A stretch of 64,000 bases of DNA from Diphasiastrum complanatum (GCA_029204225.1 CM055092.1:60016077-60080076); one strand, 5' to 3'; shown: positions 44,232 to 58,100, counted from the stretch's first letter. The notes: generated from the letters alone by a model not told the origin. Translations and numbers: made by a program.

Positions 44232-46069
44232 ATGGCAGGATTAGGGGAATCTGTGCTTGGAGAAGCTAGCAAATTGGATGAGGTATCCAATTATAGCATT
44301 TGGAAATTCAAAATGAAAAATATTTTCATGGAAAAGGAGCTGTGGGACATCATCACTAGGGTGGAACAAAGACCAACTACAACTCCAGCCGATATTTGTG
44401 CATTTGACAAAAGGGCACAAAAGGCCTTATCCTTGATAAATTTGTCAGTGAAGGATCGTTTCATTGCCCACATTAGTGAACATTTAACAACAAGAGGTGC
44501 TTGGGATGCACTCAAGACACAGTTTCAAACGACGAACTCCTCTCGAATGATGTTTTTAAGGACCAAACTCATAAGTGTTTGCATGGAAAAAATGAGGGTG
44601 CAGGGTCCTCTTTTACCCGAATTTTGAGTTAAGAGACCAGTTGACAACCATTGGAGAGCCAATAAGGGATGTTGAGCTAGTTCAAACAGCTATGGAGGGC
44701 TTATCCAAAAGTTTCCGAATGTTTGCAAGTGCCATTGCTTTGAGGGAGAGGCTACCAACATTTGAGAATTTTCACGGCATCATATTATAGGAGGAACAAA
44801 GATGTGAAGTGGTAAAAACTAGACTACCCTCATTGGAAGAGCAAGCCATGCTAGCCAAAGGGAAGCATAAATATAAGAAGCAATCCAAGAAGTTGAATGT
44901 GGAGGATGACAATGGATCCACATCAAGCAAGAAGAAGAAAGACAATTGTTTCTATTGCCAAAAGCCTGGACATTGGGCAGGAGATTGTCGCAAGAAAAAG
45001 GCGGACATTGAGAGGGGCAAGTGAAGCAGTTGGCCAATCTTGCCGATGAAGAGAATGATAGTGATAACGAAAATCAAGGAACGACTTTGCGACAACATTA
45101 GGATCGCAACATTCCATTGAGCACACGCATTGATACGTGGACTCAGAAGCAACGAGACACATGACTAGCAACAAATTATGGTTTAAAAACCTAGAGCTTA
45201 CTGACGATGAAGATAGAGTTTTGTAGGCGAATGGCGATGAGTGCCAAATTCATGGAGTTGGTGCAGTGCCTATTCAATTTCCCGATGGACATGTGAAGGT
45301 AATTGAAAATGTGTTGTATATTCATGGTCTTCAGAAGATTCTATTATTTCTTGGTACAATGACAGATCATAAGTTGAAGGTAGAGTTCAACAACAAGAAA
45401 TGTCAGATCAAGGATGTGAAACAGGGTTTCAAGGTGATTGCTGATGGCTTTAGGGATAAAACTTGTGGTTTGTACAAGTTAAATGTTGTTGTTACAAGGT
45501 GCAATGCATTAGCATCACATCTATATCACAAAGTGATTTATGGCATAGACGTATGGGCCATTTGAACTTCAAGAGCTTGAGGCTATTTCGTAAGCTCAAG
45601 ATGGTAATAGGTATATTCACCTCGCAGTGGTTCACCTCAACATAAGTTACCTAACTGGGCTAAACTCATGAGTGACAAGGAAGGGAAAATTGTTGAGTCT
45701 AGTAAGGAGGGAGAGTTACGACATTCCACAAGAGAGAGGAAGGAACCTGGCAGGTTTCAGGTAAATCTTGCACTTATGAGTGATATTATTTCATCTATTG
45801 AACCCTCTTGCTTTGAGGAGGCCAAAAATCAAGAAATATGGCAAAACACAATGCAGGAGGAGATTGATTCCATCAAACATTATGACACTTGGGAGATAGT
45901 GGATCTTCCAAAGGGAAAAAGATCCATTGGCAACAAATGGGTATACATAACAAAGTACAATGCCGATGGAACTATGCAGGACGTGATTGATTCCATCAAA
46001 CACCATGACATTTGGGAGATAGTGGATCTTCCAAAGGGCAAAAGATCCATTGGCAACTACTGGAATTAA
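44232..46069 (+). pseudogene. Ty1/copia gag-protease-integrase start and RT start, decayed
   Basis: Gag starts at ATG 44232 with SNYSIWKFKMKNIFMEKELW. A frameshift lies near 44620, then IGEPIRDVELVQTAMEGL, a stop at 44788, and a CCHC knuckle CFYCQKPGHWAGDC (44946-44987). A protease-like SEATRHMTSN block (about 45140-45175) follows, with a Gag-pre-integrase LWHRRMGHLNFKSLRLFRKL at about 45537. Almost the whole integrase is missing. Coding resumes with ERKEPGRFQVNLA and the RT start MQEEIDSIKHYDTWEIVDLP, GNKWVYITKYNADG (45740-45976), where a 123-bp in-frame tandem duplication follows. It ends at 46069, before a CT microsatellite. Confidence 0.75.
45854..46055 (+). repeat. 123-bp in-frame tandem duplication in copia RT
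   Basis: caggaggagattgattccat at 45854 recurs as caggacgtgattgattccat at 45977, giving a 41-codon period. The second copy is partial (about 79 bp). Both copies start after ATG, so the shared words atgcagga may have mediated the duplication. Confidence 0.75.
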
Positions 46070-46075
46070 GCATCA

Positions 46076-46165
46076 TTCCAACTCACCTGAATTTGAATCA
46101 TCTGAATTCGAGTCATCGAAACTCGAATCATTCAAGTTCGAGTCACTCAAATTCGATTCCTGAAC
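46076..46165. repeat. degenerate minisatellite of gaattcgagtcat words
   Basis: About five imperfect copies of a 13-15-bp word (gaattcgagtcat, aactcgaatcatt, aagttcgagtcac). Related words recur at 46390-46455. Confidence 0.5.
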
Positions 46166-46178
46166 ACCAACACACCAT

Positions 46179-46318
<140 letters not shown>

Positions 46319-46479
46319 GACACTGCATCTTTACTCTCTGAAGCCGAACGTTTGTAAAATCAATCAACTAGAGCAGAAGTAGAATTGACAATGAACTCTT
46401 CAAGTTCGAGGTCTTCGGGTTCTACATCTTCTTTGAATTCTTTGAGTTCGAGGTCCGCGTCATCCACACTGCTCCCTTC

Positions 46480-46930
46480 AACGCAGACTACATTATAGTT
46501 CACTTTAGTACCTTTTGTATCTGCACTATTTCACGCTCGTTGCCCACACAGTCATTGTAACTGTTTTACGTGTATATATACATAACGACAACCCACGAGC
46601 AATAATCAAGTGAGCAAGTAGATGATGAAAGTGGAGAAGAGTGAATCAGAGTTCCTGTGCAAACTCCAGTGTGTCTTAATTATCTAATTCCTTAGAATCA
46701 GAGATATCCGAGAGAGTGAAGGCTATTCAAGGGATAGAGATAGTTATTCAATCTGTAGCTAGCTAATTAAGATCACTGCACATAGTGAACAGCTACTGTG
46801 AACCATTATAGGGCACAAGATCGTGATCTGGTCATTGTATTCACAATAAGCTTAATTCAGATTCTCTATTTTATTATGTGTATATCACTACGAATGCTTT
46901 CTGATAATTTTCTTTCTCAGTTGATGCTCA
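46480..46930 (+). promoter_or_regulatory. possible LTR-type promoter and leader segment
   Basis: gtgtatatatacata at about 46570 resembles a TATA box and is followed by an AG-rich untranslated-type stretch, as in copia LTR U3-R regions. There are no paired ends, so this is tentative. Confidence 0.3.
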
Positions 46931-47044
46931 CTCAATTTGGAATGTCTAATCTCGAAGAAAGCATGGCTGTCATAGACACCTAATGTTTCGCTCCCTTCAT
47001 GGTTGTCTTCAACACCTACCAAACATTCCTCCTCCGCATTTTTG

Positions 47045-47909
47045 AATGAGCTAGAATGCTCAAGAGAGTTCAAGCTTGGAAGCTTGATAGAGAGCTAACA
47101 ACAATACTTTCTGATTGTAAACGATCTGCTTGATGAGAGCGCAGGAAGCATCGTGTAATAACACTCAACTCCTTCACAATTCACGACATTGATTCAAGAC
47201 TTATTGATGAGATGTATGAACAACTGATTTATACTAAGTAATTAGGTCGTCAAATGCGATTGCCAGTTGGCTAGAGTCCGCTGGCATTCATCTAGTTCCT
47301 TCTCAGAAATTGATTGCTAATAAGCGGTGAAAATTGGCCGTAAAACAATATGTCTGCATAAATGAACATAAATTGTCCCTCTGCAGAAATGAATGTAAAC
47401 TGTCATAGGCGACAATGTCGCAAAAAGATGACAGTGTCGACTTTTGGAGAAATGCGACAATGTCGCAAAATCTCATGTCCTTAATATTGGGGTAGTCCCA
47501 CACTTTGCCAAAGTCATTTCCTTAACATTTGAGGCACTTTGAAAAATACGAAAAATGCGACACTGCATTTTTACTCGCAAATCCTGACAGGCAAAAAATG
47601 CGAAAAAAACGACATTGCATTTTTACACGTAATTCATGACAGGCGACAGTGTTGCAAAAAGGCGAAAAAGATGACATTGAATTTTACTCATGATTTTTGA
47701 CAGTGTTGATTGACTGTGGCAAAAAGTGACACTGTCGGGTTTTGTAGAGAGAGAAAACTCGACATTGTTGTCAAACTCCGTGTATTTCTACAGATTGTGT
47801 AATTGTAATTCTGCAGACTGTATAAAAACATGGAAAAATCCATAGAACTGGATAAACAATGGGGATTAAAACCGATTAGTCGATTAGTAGGAAGGAGAAT
47901 AATCCAACA
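47045..47909 (-). repeat. copia LTR, minus orientation (inverted copy of 41,690-43,050)
   Basis: On the minus strand it begins TGTTGGATTATTC at 47909 and matches 41690 onward with the same cgacactgtcg-type words. Unlike the plus copy it has uninterrupted sequence where the LINE fragment sits. It also carries acctaattacttagtataaa (TATA-like) near 47240. Similarity fades near 47045. Confidence 0.65.
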
Positions 47910-47917
47910 AGGCAGCA

Positions 47918-48418
47918 TACTTTACCAGTTTTACAGGGCTTCGTTGATTCAGATTGGGCAGGCTGTATTGATGACATGAAATCTACCACATGATATGTAT
48001 TTCATGTTGATAATGGTGTGTTCACTTGGTCAAGTAAGAAACAAGACATAGTTACTCTTTCTACTATAGAAGCAGAATACAAAGCATTATGTTCAGCTAT
48101 GCAGGAAGCAGTTTGGCTAAAAAGAATGTTAGAAGATATTGAAATTCCGCATAACAAGCCTACTGTGATCAAATGTGACAGCCAGAGCACTATACAACTA
48201 GCTAAAAATCTTGTATTTCATGCACGCATGAAGCATATAGAAATTGAATATCATTTTATTAAAGAGAAGTTGCTATCTAATGAAATAGATGTAGTGCATT
48301 GTAAGACTAAGAATCAGTAGGCTGATATACTCACTAAAGCTTTAAGTACTGATAAGTTTGAGTTTTTTTTAAGAAAAAAGCTCTTTGTAAGAAAGATAAA
48401 CTAGGGCTTAAGGGAGAG
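47918..48418 (+). pseudogene. Ty1/copia RNase H end and polypurine tract
   Basis: GFVDSDWAGCIDDMKSTT, then (after TGA 47989) FHVDNGVFTWSSKKQDIVTL, STIEAEYKALCSAMQEAVWL and RMKHIEIEYHFIKEKLLSNE. The RNase H Asp, Glu and Asp positions are present. A TAG at 48318 and other stops inactivate it. cttaagggagag at 48407-48418 is the polypurine tract, and an LTR starts TGTTAGAATAAG at 48419. It may be the 3' end of the element whose gag starts at 44232, split by the intervening material. Confidence 0.7.
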
Positions 48419-48856
<438 letters not shown>

Positions 48857-48867
48857 GATAGCAACAA

Positions 48868-48919
48868 TAATCAAATCCAACAATTAGCAAATCCAACAAT
48901 TAGCAAATCCAACAAATAG
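48868..48919. repeat. tandem 16-17-mer, about three copies
   Basis: caaatccaacaattag is repeated almost perfectly two to three times next to the microsatellite. Confidence 0.75.
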
Positions 48920-50330
48920 AAAGATAGCAAAAACATGAGAGGGATGGAGGAAGAGGAGAAGCAAGGACATCCAATTGTCAAATGGTATAAGTTCCGCCTT
49001 TTTTGATTGAACATGAAAAATGGAATACAATGTATCACTATTTATACTGGATTTTGGACACTTGGCCTCAATGAGTATTGGCCAATCTCCATCTCCCTTA
49101 CTATTTGAATTTAAAATTTGGTGGGAACACCTCTTTATTGATTAATTTGACTTTTAGGCCTCTAAACCATTTAACTCCTGCAATTGGCTTGAAAGTCTCC
49201 TTTATTGCTATCTATTTAATGAGATAACAATGTCATTACTGGGTTGGCACATGTAGGGTGCCAGATTCCTCACACTTATTCTCTAATCTAGATCTACCAA
49301 TAGATCTATATACATGGTAAGATGTCATGCCAAGTCCCAACAAATCATATCAAATTTAATAATATTTTAAATTTGAAGATAAAATTTTTTCATGATCCAT
49401 CTTAAATTGAAAACTGCAAGCTTTGGACAAAGATAAAACCAAGAATCAGAATCTATTTCGATTCCTAGCGAATTGACTTGAATTACATTTCGATTCAAAT
49501 TAATATTTTGACCCCTAGGGTTGAAATAAGAAATTGATCTCCTTGTGTCTATCTCAATTCCTAAGGTCAAAATTAAAAATTTGACCCACGTGTCTAGTTT
49601 GACCCAAGGAATCGACTATCATATGTTTTGATGTGAGTTGCGATCTCACTTTGATCCAAGGATGATGTTGACAGTTATCTACTATGTACATAAGCAATTA
49701 AATTTCAAAACAATGCTTATCTACTATAGGACAAATTAGATAAGAGTAGGTAGTCGCTTGTAATCATCTATCAATATTACAAGTAGTAGGTCACTCCTAT
49801 AAAGTAAAGACAAGTGAGCATCAGTTTTAAGGTTAATTCAGGGCCGATCACTTTGTGTACTATGATCTTTCAGGATCACTTTTGCTTAATTTGAAGTACT
49901 TAGTTCTTGTCTCATATCATTCATTGATTTTCATCTCTATTGTCATGCAATTACATTTATTTTTCTTCATCATTCTTGCTTACTTGACTGCCGCACTACA
50001 AATCTTGGACAAGCTTTTACTTCCGCTACCATTGTCCCTCACCACTCCCTTTGTTTCATTCCAATTTTTGACAACAACAGGCTAATCATCGATGGTGGAG
50101 AACCATTCATGCAAACTATGCAAAAATGTTGAAGTAAGAGTCCTTTCACTTGGATAGTCCCAGAGGTAAAATTGAAATGGTAATCATTCCCAAGGATCAA
50201 TTTTATTAAATCTAGAACATGTTACATTCATGCATGGATTGATTGGTCTTGTGGCAACCAAGCATAGTGCCAACTTGTGCTACTAGAGGGAGTTGAGACC
50301 TAAGAACTGGATTATTGGTGATGATTGAGC
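48920..50330. other. AT-rich intergenic DNA
   Basis: No gene recognised. 49440-49615 holds a GATTC/GAATC word-rich patch with ttgaccc words, similar in style to 1500-1600 and 63525-63600. Confidence 0.4.
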
Positions 50331-51000
50331 TGTCCAATGTGTACTCTTCACACGTGTGAGGACTTCTCAAACACTGTGAATGATCTTCTAAGATGTGTGT
50401 GATTGCACATAGATCAATCTCAAGCATACTAGCTCAAAATCTAAGGCAAGAGCACTTTGTACATGCATCAATCATCAACCATTCATCACACATAATGAAA
50501 GGACACTTTCCATGAAAAAAACTAAGTATAGATCTGGCTTGCTCTCGAGTAGAGAGAGAATACAACAAAGAGCTCTCTTTTAGAGAGAGAATGTCAAAAA
50601 ACTAAGTGTTGGAGCTTGCTACAAAAAACTAAGTGTAGATTCTCCCTCACTCTCACTAGTAGTAGCTCGGATTCAAGAGTGTGGTAATGAAACAATTTGA
50701 TTGGACCCCTTAGAACACCACCTCTTACAATGATTGGACCTCCTACATGACACCTCTTACAATGATTGGACCATTTTGATGCACCTCACAATATGATTGG
50801 CCCAAACTGACAAATGAGATCAAGAGGTGATATGTCACCCATCTTCTAGTATCAAGCCAAGTGTCACTAGCCTATACTATCATGAGCTAATCAACTTCCA
50901 AAATTGGCCTTATAATCACTTATTTACAAGTGTAGTGGTTTTGAAAGAGGACCCCCAAACCTCAAGATATATGACTTTTACAATTTCACACCCAAGGTCT
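50330..51000. repeat. dispersed repeat with ATTGGACC words, copy 3
   Basis: Starts with a cacacgtgtg palindrome, contains gagtagagagagaa and tttagagagagaa, then four spaced GATTGG(A/C)CC words (50698-50800). Same order as the copies at 34.6 and 39.4 kb. Confidence 0.5.
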
Positions 51001-52545
51001 ATTTTGTCGGAATCCCCCTATAGTTTCTCTATGATTATGTGCACACCCTCTATCCTGGAATATAGCATTGTCTAGTAAAACACGCTTTTATAGACTAAGT
51101 TTTTATTTTGTTGATTAAGCTTCGCAAAAATTAGTCAAAAGCTCCCAAACAAATGCCAAGGCGTCTTCAGAGCTAGCTCATGAATTGTGACTACTTGATT
51201 GGCTCACCATAGGTCTTGCTATGTTGGATCGTTGTTGTACAACATCGTGTTGCCATTGAGCTAGGTAAATGGAAGAACAACAAACATAAATATGGAAACA
51301 TGACAAGCTAAAAGCCAAAAAAATTAGCAATCTTATGATGTAGACATATTTGCATGGCAAGTTCTAGCAGCTACGCCCGTACAACCTCTTAACTGTAAAA
51401 ATCAATCACACACCTTCAACGTTTAGTTCAAACTTCACGAGTTACGCCTTTATGAATCTTCAGCTATATGCAAATTGTATCTAAAAAAGACTCACATGTC
51501 TTTTGGTTTGGATGTTCTTCACATACATATCACAGACCATAGTAACAAAGCCAACAAAGAGCCCTAGAAAAATAAGTTTGAGAACTAGTATCGTCGTATT
51601 GGAAGAAACAACAAATCGATGATGGATAAAAGTCACGCCTAAAATTAACCATCGATAGGTTGTGATCGAGCAAACCATAGTCCAAGTTAGGTCAAGACAG
51701 AACGTCCTTTTGCTGCTGTAGCTTCGCCATCACTCTCTGTACTTTGTTTTTGAGATTGCCACATTCATTAGCTCCCTTCTTTCGTTTTTGTAGAACATTG
51801 TAGAGAGTTGAGATTGGAGTCCAGACTCTATGATCAATAAGTATTTAGCCAGATACTTGCTTTTCATTGAAAATTAGCTCAATCGTTGGCTAATATAGCC
51901 TAGCTACTACCTATAGATGCTTGCTAGTCGTCAGTGAGTATAGATCGCACTCACATCGCTGGTTGTTGCATGTGTGTGCTTACAGATCCCGTGGATCATT
52001 TGTGGAGGGATCATTGGGTGATCGCCATTGCCTTGAGATTACATGGTGGAGATAGCTGAGCATGGGAAATGAAGTTTGTGGTTGTCATTGAAGAGAAGGC
52101 CTTGCTTTGATCCCGAGTGTTAATCTTGGCGTTAATTCCCAAAAAAGCATTTGTCAAATAAAACCCCCCTCCCCGAGGCAGCATCCATCAAGAGACTAAT
52201 TGCAAGAGCAACTAATTTTCTTTTCAAACTTCGACGTCTTCCCTCCATTTTTAAAACTAAATATTTAAGTCCCTTTTCTTCCTCTCCTCGTCCCTCTTAA
52301 TCGCACGCTACGATTTAAAGCCCATCACCGTTGGATTTTAACCTAAACGTTCGAATTCTGCCACGTTGATTACGATTGTCCTTCGAAGAGCGTCCAGGTG
52401 GCAAGTGTCGTACGTGGCAAAAATCCAGGTGGGCGGGCGTGAAATAGATCGTGCCTTTAAGCCCCCATCGCCTGCCTTCTCTGCCATCGTCGAGATGGAG
52501 ATGGAGCCTCGGAGGATATGGATCGTGCATTCTGTATTTGTTTTA
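51001..52545. other. intergenic DNA upstream of CHUP1
   Basis: No gene recognised. The stretch nearest the CHUP1 gene (52200-52545) is less AT-rich and could be promoter or 5' untranslated DNA. Confidence 0.35.
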
Positions 52546-53140
52546 TCAGATTGATTCACTGTTTGGGCTGCAATGGGCCTATCTGACAGTCGATCAATCC
52601 CTTTTTTCTTCTTCAATTCAATGCTGACCGTGCCATGCTCAGAATCTCTACAATGCTCCTCAAACTGGTGTTGTATCAGATTTGATATGATGTTCAAAAG
52701 TGTTGCATCAGGTTGGTTTACTGTGTCAGCTCCCAATAGGCCTATATCAATCCTCTTTTCTTCTTTGATTCGATGCTGTTTGCTTGTATTCTCACCAATG
52801 GATCGTGCTCCTCAAACTGGTGTTGTATCGAATTTGATATGATGTTCAAAAATGTTATATCAGATTGGTTTACTGTGTCAGCTCCCAATAGGTCTATGTC
52901 AATCCTCTTTTCTTCTTTGATTCGATGCTGTTTGCTTGTTTTCTCACCAATGGATCGTGCTGTGCTCAGGATTTCTACGGTACTTCATAAATGGTGTGAT
53001 ATCAGATGGTGTGCTAACATAAAGTGTTATGTCAGATTGATTTGCTGTGTCAGCTCCTTATGGGCCTGTCTGACTGTCAACGGATCCTTTTTTTGTCATT
53101 AGTTTAGTGCTGTTTGCTTCTTCACTTAATCAATGGATCA
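52546..53140. repeat. tandem array, four degenerate units of about 150-170 bp
   Basis: The phrase (t)cagattgg/attta/cactgtgtcagctcc starts units at about 52547, 52709, 52861 and 53033. Units also share tgctcctcaaactggtgttg (52654 and 52806) and tttcttctttgattcgatgc. The middle two are the most alike (152-bp period). The array ends about 280 bp before the CHUP1 start codon. Confidence 0.8.
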
Positions 53141-53417
53141 TGATTTACTCATCAATTGTTGGATTGAATTTTCAAGCTGTCAACTGACGGCGACTGTATC
53201 CTCCAGGCCTCTTGCCTTTTTATGGCTTCAAACATACAAGCTGCCATTTGGAAAAGCAACCCAAAAATTTGTATAGGCACCCTCGGATTTCTTCATGACT
53301 CTCAGTCTGCCATTTGCGAACCAGATCTCAACTGCTTTTCATGACGTACTTTTCTGCAAGTGCAGATAAGGCTCCTTGAAGAAGCCCTGAGCAATTGGGT
53401 TGCAATAACTAACCCCT

Positions 53418-55087
53418 ATGCTAATTAGGGTAGGCCTTGCTGTTACGTGCTCTGTTGCCGCATTCACTTTCAATCATCTAAAGGGCAAGCGAGATTGTGC
53501 GGAAAATTCTGGTAAACTCTCACTGCAATGTCAGCTTCAGACTATTTCTCTTTCAATCATATTGTACTGCCAAAGGAATTGGGAGTATGCAACTCAGCAA
53601 TGTTTCTCAGTGCATGCAAGAAAAAGAACAAATCTATCTCGATGCATGTCTTCCTGTTTTGAGTCTCTGCCACTGCAAACGTTCTATTGTGGTAGTTTCA
53701 ATTCAAGCCATAGCAATCTTATTTTGGAAAAAATTCTAACTAGAGGCACATGGCTGGCTTGAACTTCAGAATGTGGGAGCAGGGCTGAGAGGAAGCAACT
53801 CGATGCAGAGTGCCAGAAACGTATTTTTCCTTGTTTAGATGACGATTCTGCGCAGAAAGAGGAGGTAAGGTTTAATTACAAAAGCTTTCTCAGCTTATTT
53901 CTGTCAGTGATACTTGTGTACTGTCATGCTTAACACGTAATGGGATACCTGTTGCATATTATGCCCATTTTCAAATAAATTAAAAAGCAGAAAATGCATG
54001 CCTTTTTTTTTCAAAGGCAGATTCTGCTTTTCTTTTTCTGCCTGTCTGTGCCCGTCCGCACAGCTGCCACGTGGCACATTTTGTGTTGGTCAGTCAAAGT
54101 CAAGCCTGCCTATTATGCTTTGTAATGTGCTTTTGAAAAAGTTTCAGGTATCCATTACGCAATGGAAGCAAAGGCCATTCTGCCCGGTTCGGCTTTCCAA
54201 AAAAATTTAGGCTCGGCTCCTCCGGTCCTCGCCCAAATTCTTTTGGAAATCCTTGCCGGGCAAAATGGCTTCTGGCCAGCTCCTTCCATAATACCTAAGT
54301 GGTAGCTGTGAAATAAGTAGCAATAAAGGCTTCTATTTTCCTTGTAAGAAACTTTACAAAAACATATAAAATCTTCCCTTAATTTGGATATCTCAGAAGA
54401 TTGATTTTTTCTAATCATCCAATATGAACTATCGGACCGTCAAAATGCGCATATACATTTGTCCACGCAGCTCCTTTACAAAGAAATCTCCTCACAAAGA
54501 TACCTTCTAAGTTCTAACCTTAATACATTATGTGTTATGGAAGGTGTTGGCAGAGGACATTTTGCCTAGTAAGGATTTTCAAAATTTTTTAGACAATGGC
54601 CCCGAGCTTAAAATTCTTTGGAAAGCTGAACAGGGTAGAATGTCCTCTGCCCGGCACATTCCATTGCGTAATGGATACTTTGACTTTTTTCAAATGTGCA
54701 TTATGAAGTGTATAAGCAGTTTGACATTGTTTGACGAGTGTGAAACTGCCACATGGCAGTCGTGCATCTGACGCCTGATGCGCAGGCTGGAAAGCGCAGC
54801 ACAAGGATGAGAAAAAGAGATATATATTTTGCTTTTTAAGATGTTGAAAAACCAGGCAGAATAGTCACAAAGTATCCATTACCATTTGATAATTTGCCTA
54901 ACTATGCAAGGGTCAGGCTCTAAATGTTTCTGCAAGAGCTTCATTGTACATTCTAGTTAGTCTTTATGATTTTCCACTTTTTGGTTACCTTTTGGTTACC
55001 TGCTTGAAAAAGCCATCTAGATCTATGGGCTCCATGTTCATTATGTTGTGGAAGGATTGTATATGGTTGTACTTTTTGCAAAATAGG

Positions 55088-55135
<48 letters not shown>

Positions 55136-58100
55136 TAATTTGTGATGAATTGACATAGCAGGAAGAAGTCAAGATGGTTCATGTTGTTAGAAAAATTGCC
55201 ACTCCTATCTCTTCCAAGGTAGACCAAGATGGGACTCAGTTATTGCTCCCAGAGTTTGAAGACCTGCTAGTAGAAGAATTGAGTTTTTCACCTTTCAATG
55301 ATTCCTTGCCAAAGGAAGGTAGTGTATCAAAATTGAACGTGATTAAAGCCAATGAAAAAAATGCCTCACATCTAGAAGGAGATAAACTTGTGAATGTTGA
55401 AAGAAAGGGAGAATGCATGCAAGGACGTGCTAACGAAAAATGTACTGAGAAACAAGGAAATTCAGCTCATAAAAGAGCTAGAAGACCCGTGGATGATGGC
55501 CTGCTTATCGAAAAAACTATTTTGGAAAATCGGGACTTCTGTATACAGAAAAAATTCCAACAACCCCAGGTTGAAGGAATGGAATACGATAAATTGGGTG
55601 ACAGCAACCAGGTGCTGCCTGTTGCTGCAGGTTACAATTTCAATGAGTGTGTGGATCTACTGGCAGAAGAAGTAGCCGAACTTGAGGAGTTAAGACTTCA
55701 AGTGAAAGAGTGGAAGGAAAGAGAAATGAGGCTTGAAGCTGAGCTTCTTGAGTACTATGGCCTTAAGGAACAGGAGAATGGCATTCTAGAGCTACAGAGG
55801 GAGCTAAAGCAAAAGGTGCTTGAAATAACTGATCTAAATTCTAACATTGGTTCATTGGAAGCTGACAAAAAGAACTTGGCAAATCAGGTTGCTGCGTTGA
55901 GTAATGCTAGAAAGGAGCTACAGGAAGCAAGACTAAAGATAAAAGATCTTCTCAAGCAGAAGCATCATGAATCTGGACAAACTAAGGTACAGCTCTTACT
56001 GCTCAAACAAGAAGTGGCCACTCTGCAAGCAAAAGAACAAAATATCACAAAGAAGGATATTGAGATGGAAAGAAAGCTACAGACTTTGAGGGAGCTGGAG
56101 GTCGAAGTTCTAGAACTACGGCGTACAAGCAAAGATCTTCAACATCAGAAGAGAGAACTCATAGTGAAGTTTTCAGCTGCTGAAGCCCAAATTGCAACTC
56201 TTTCTATCATAAGTGAGGTGTGAAATTTTTGTTCCATCAGTATCGGAATATGATCGTTTATGTATCTCCCATTGCTATATTTTCAAGCTTCCATCTTTAT
56301 TATGAATGTTCACTTCTAAAATCCATCGAAAAAAACGTGAAAGCAAGATACTTGTTAGAAAATTGAGAATACAGTATTCACAAATATGCAGATTTTGAGA
56401 GACAGATGCTTAGAAGGTTTTTAACGCTGATTACCTGTTCCAATTTCTGTCTGCAGAGTGACCTTGTTGCTCGAGCAGAAGCCGAAGCTTCTACTTTGAG
56501 ACATGCGAATCAGGACTTATGCAGGCAGGTAGAGGGTTTGCAAAACAATCGCTTTAGTGAAGTGGAAGAGCTAGTATATTTGCGATGGGTCAATGCATGT
56601 CTGCGGTACGAGCTGAGGAATTGCAAGGCTGCAGAAGGGAAGACTTCTGCTCTTGAATTGAATAAGAGTCTAAGTCCGAGGTCACAAGAGAAGGCAAAAC
56701 TGTTGATGCTTGAATATGCTGGCCCAGATTTATTGGCCTTGCAAGGAGGAGAACAAGTAGAAATCAGTGATGAAAGTGCCTCCTCACAACTGTCTATTAC
56801 ATCTGATGTTGTGGATATGGATGAGATGTCATCCGGTCATCTGGGCCAGCAGTCATACTCAAAGAAGCTAGGACTAATGAAGAGATTGACAAAGTGGGGA
56901 AGAAGTAAAGATGATTCACAGTTGATGCCTAATGAATTCTACAGAGACGTCACAGACGTGAAAGGCGAAAGGATTCCCAGTGCACAAAGCAGCCTAGGCC
57001 AGAAACATTTAAGTCCAGGAAGTCCGATGGGCCGGCTGGAGACCTTAATGCTGAGGAACAGCAGCGATGCAGTTGAAATATCTTCTTACGGTGAAGCCAG
57101 TTCTGAAGACACTGACTCCTCATCACCTGTGCAATCTCAATCAAATTCTCATTCTCCTGACGTGAATGCTTCTGGATGTGATGGGACGCCTTTGAAAAGT
57201 GATGGAGCAATTGGTGGACCAAGGCTGATACCAATAAAACCAAAAGTTTCTATTGAAAAACCTGAGCATTTGAGTAATGTAGCAGCTTCTTTTCAGCTAA
57301 TGTCCAGGTCTGTGGCCGGTACTGAAATCTCCCAAAAGTATCCTGCATTTAAGGACAGGCACAAACTGGCTGTTGAGCGAGAGAAAGCAATAAAAAAAAA
57401 AGTGGAGCAGAAAATAGATGAGATGGCAGCAGTGAAACGTGTTGAAATCAACAGAATGTCACCAACTGAAATTGCAAAAAGGACTACAAGAAAAGCCAAT
57501 CCTCCTCCAAAACCATCGGCTGGACCTCTTCTTGGTACCCCCTTGCCCACTAAGCCTTTTGGAGGCGTTCCTCCCCCAGCTGGTATTTCGGGGATTCCCC
57601 TTCCACCACCCCTTCCGGGTGTTCCAGGAGCACCTCCTCCTCCTCCTCCTCCAGGCTCTCTAGGTAAATTGCAGGGACAAGCTGGAAATAAAATGCAGAG
57701 AGCTCCACAAGTGGTGGAATTTTATCAGTCCTTGATGAAACGAGATGCAAAAAAGGACAATGCGACAGGCGGTCCTACCAATTCAGGCAACTTCAAAGAT
57801 GCTCAGCATAACATGATTGGTGAAATTGAGAACCGATCTAGCCACTTGTTGGCTGTAAGCATCACTTACTTATTTGTTTCCTGTGGTTTGGTTGCTTGGG
57901 CTTGTGCTTATTTTCCAGGAAACTTTTGCTTTTTAAAGGTCAATCGAGGTTGTGGTGGATTCGGAGATAAGTCTATGCAAGTCTTGGATGTGAATCCCAT
58001 AAGAGCTAAAATGAGCGCTGGAAACTTTCGGGAGCTGTTGTACTATGTAGAAGAAACTACTAGTTCTGTATTGTTTCCTGACTGAATTTTGAAGTTCATC

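Noticed and set aside
52546-53140. CRISPR-like array or rRNA spacer
   Set aside because: Units are longer than CRISPR repeats, degenerate and without unique spacers, in a plant nuclear promoter region. No rRNA sequence is nearby.
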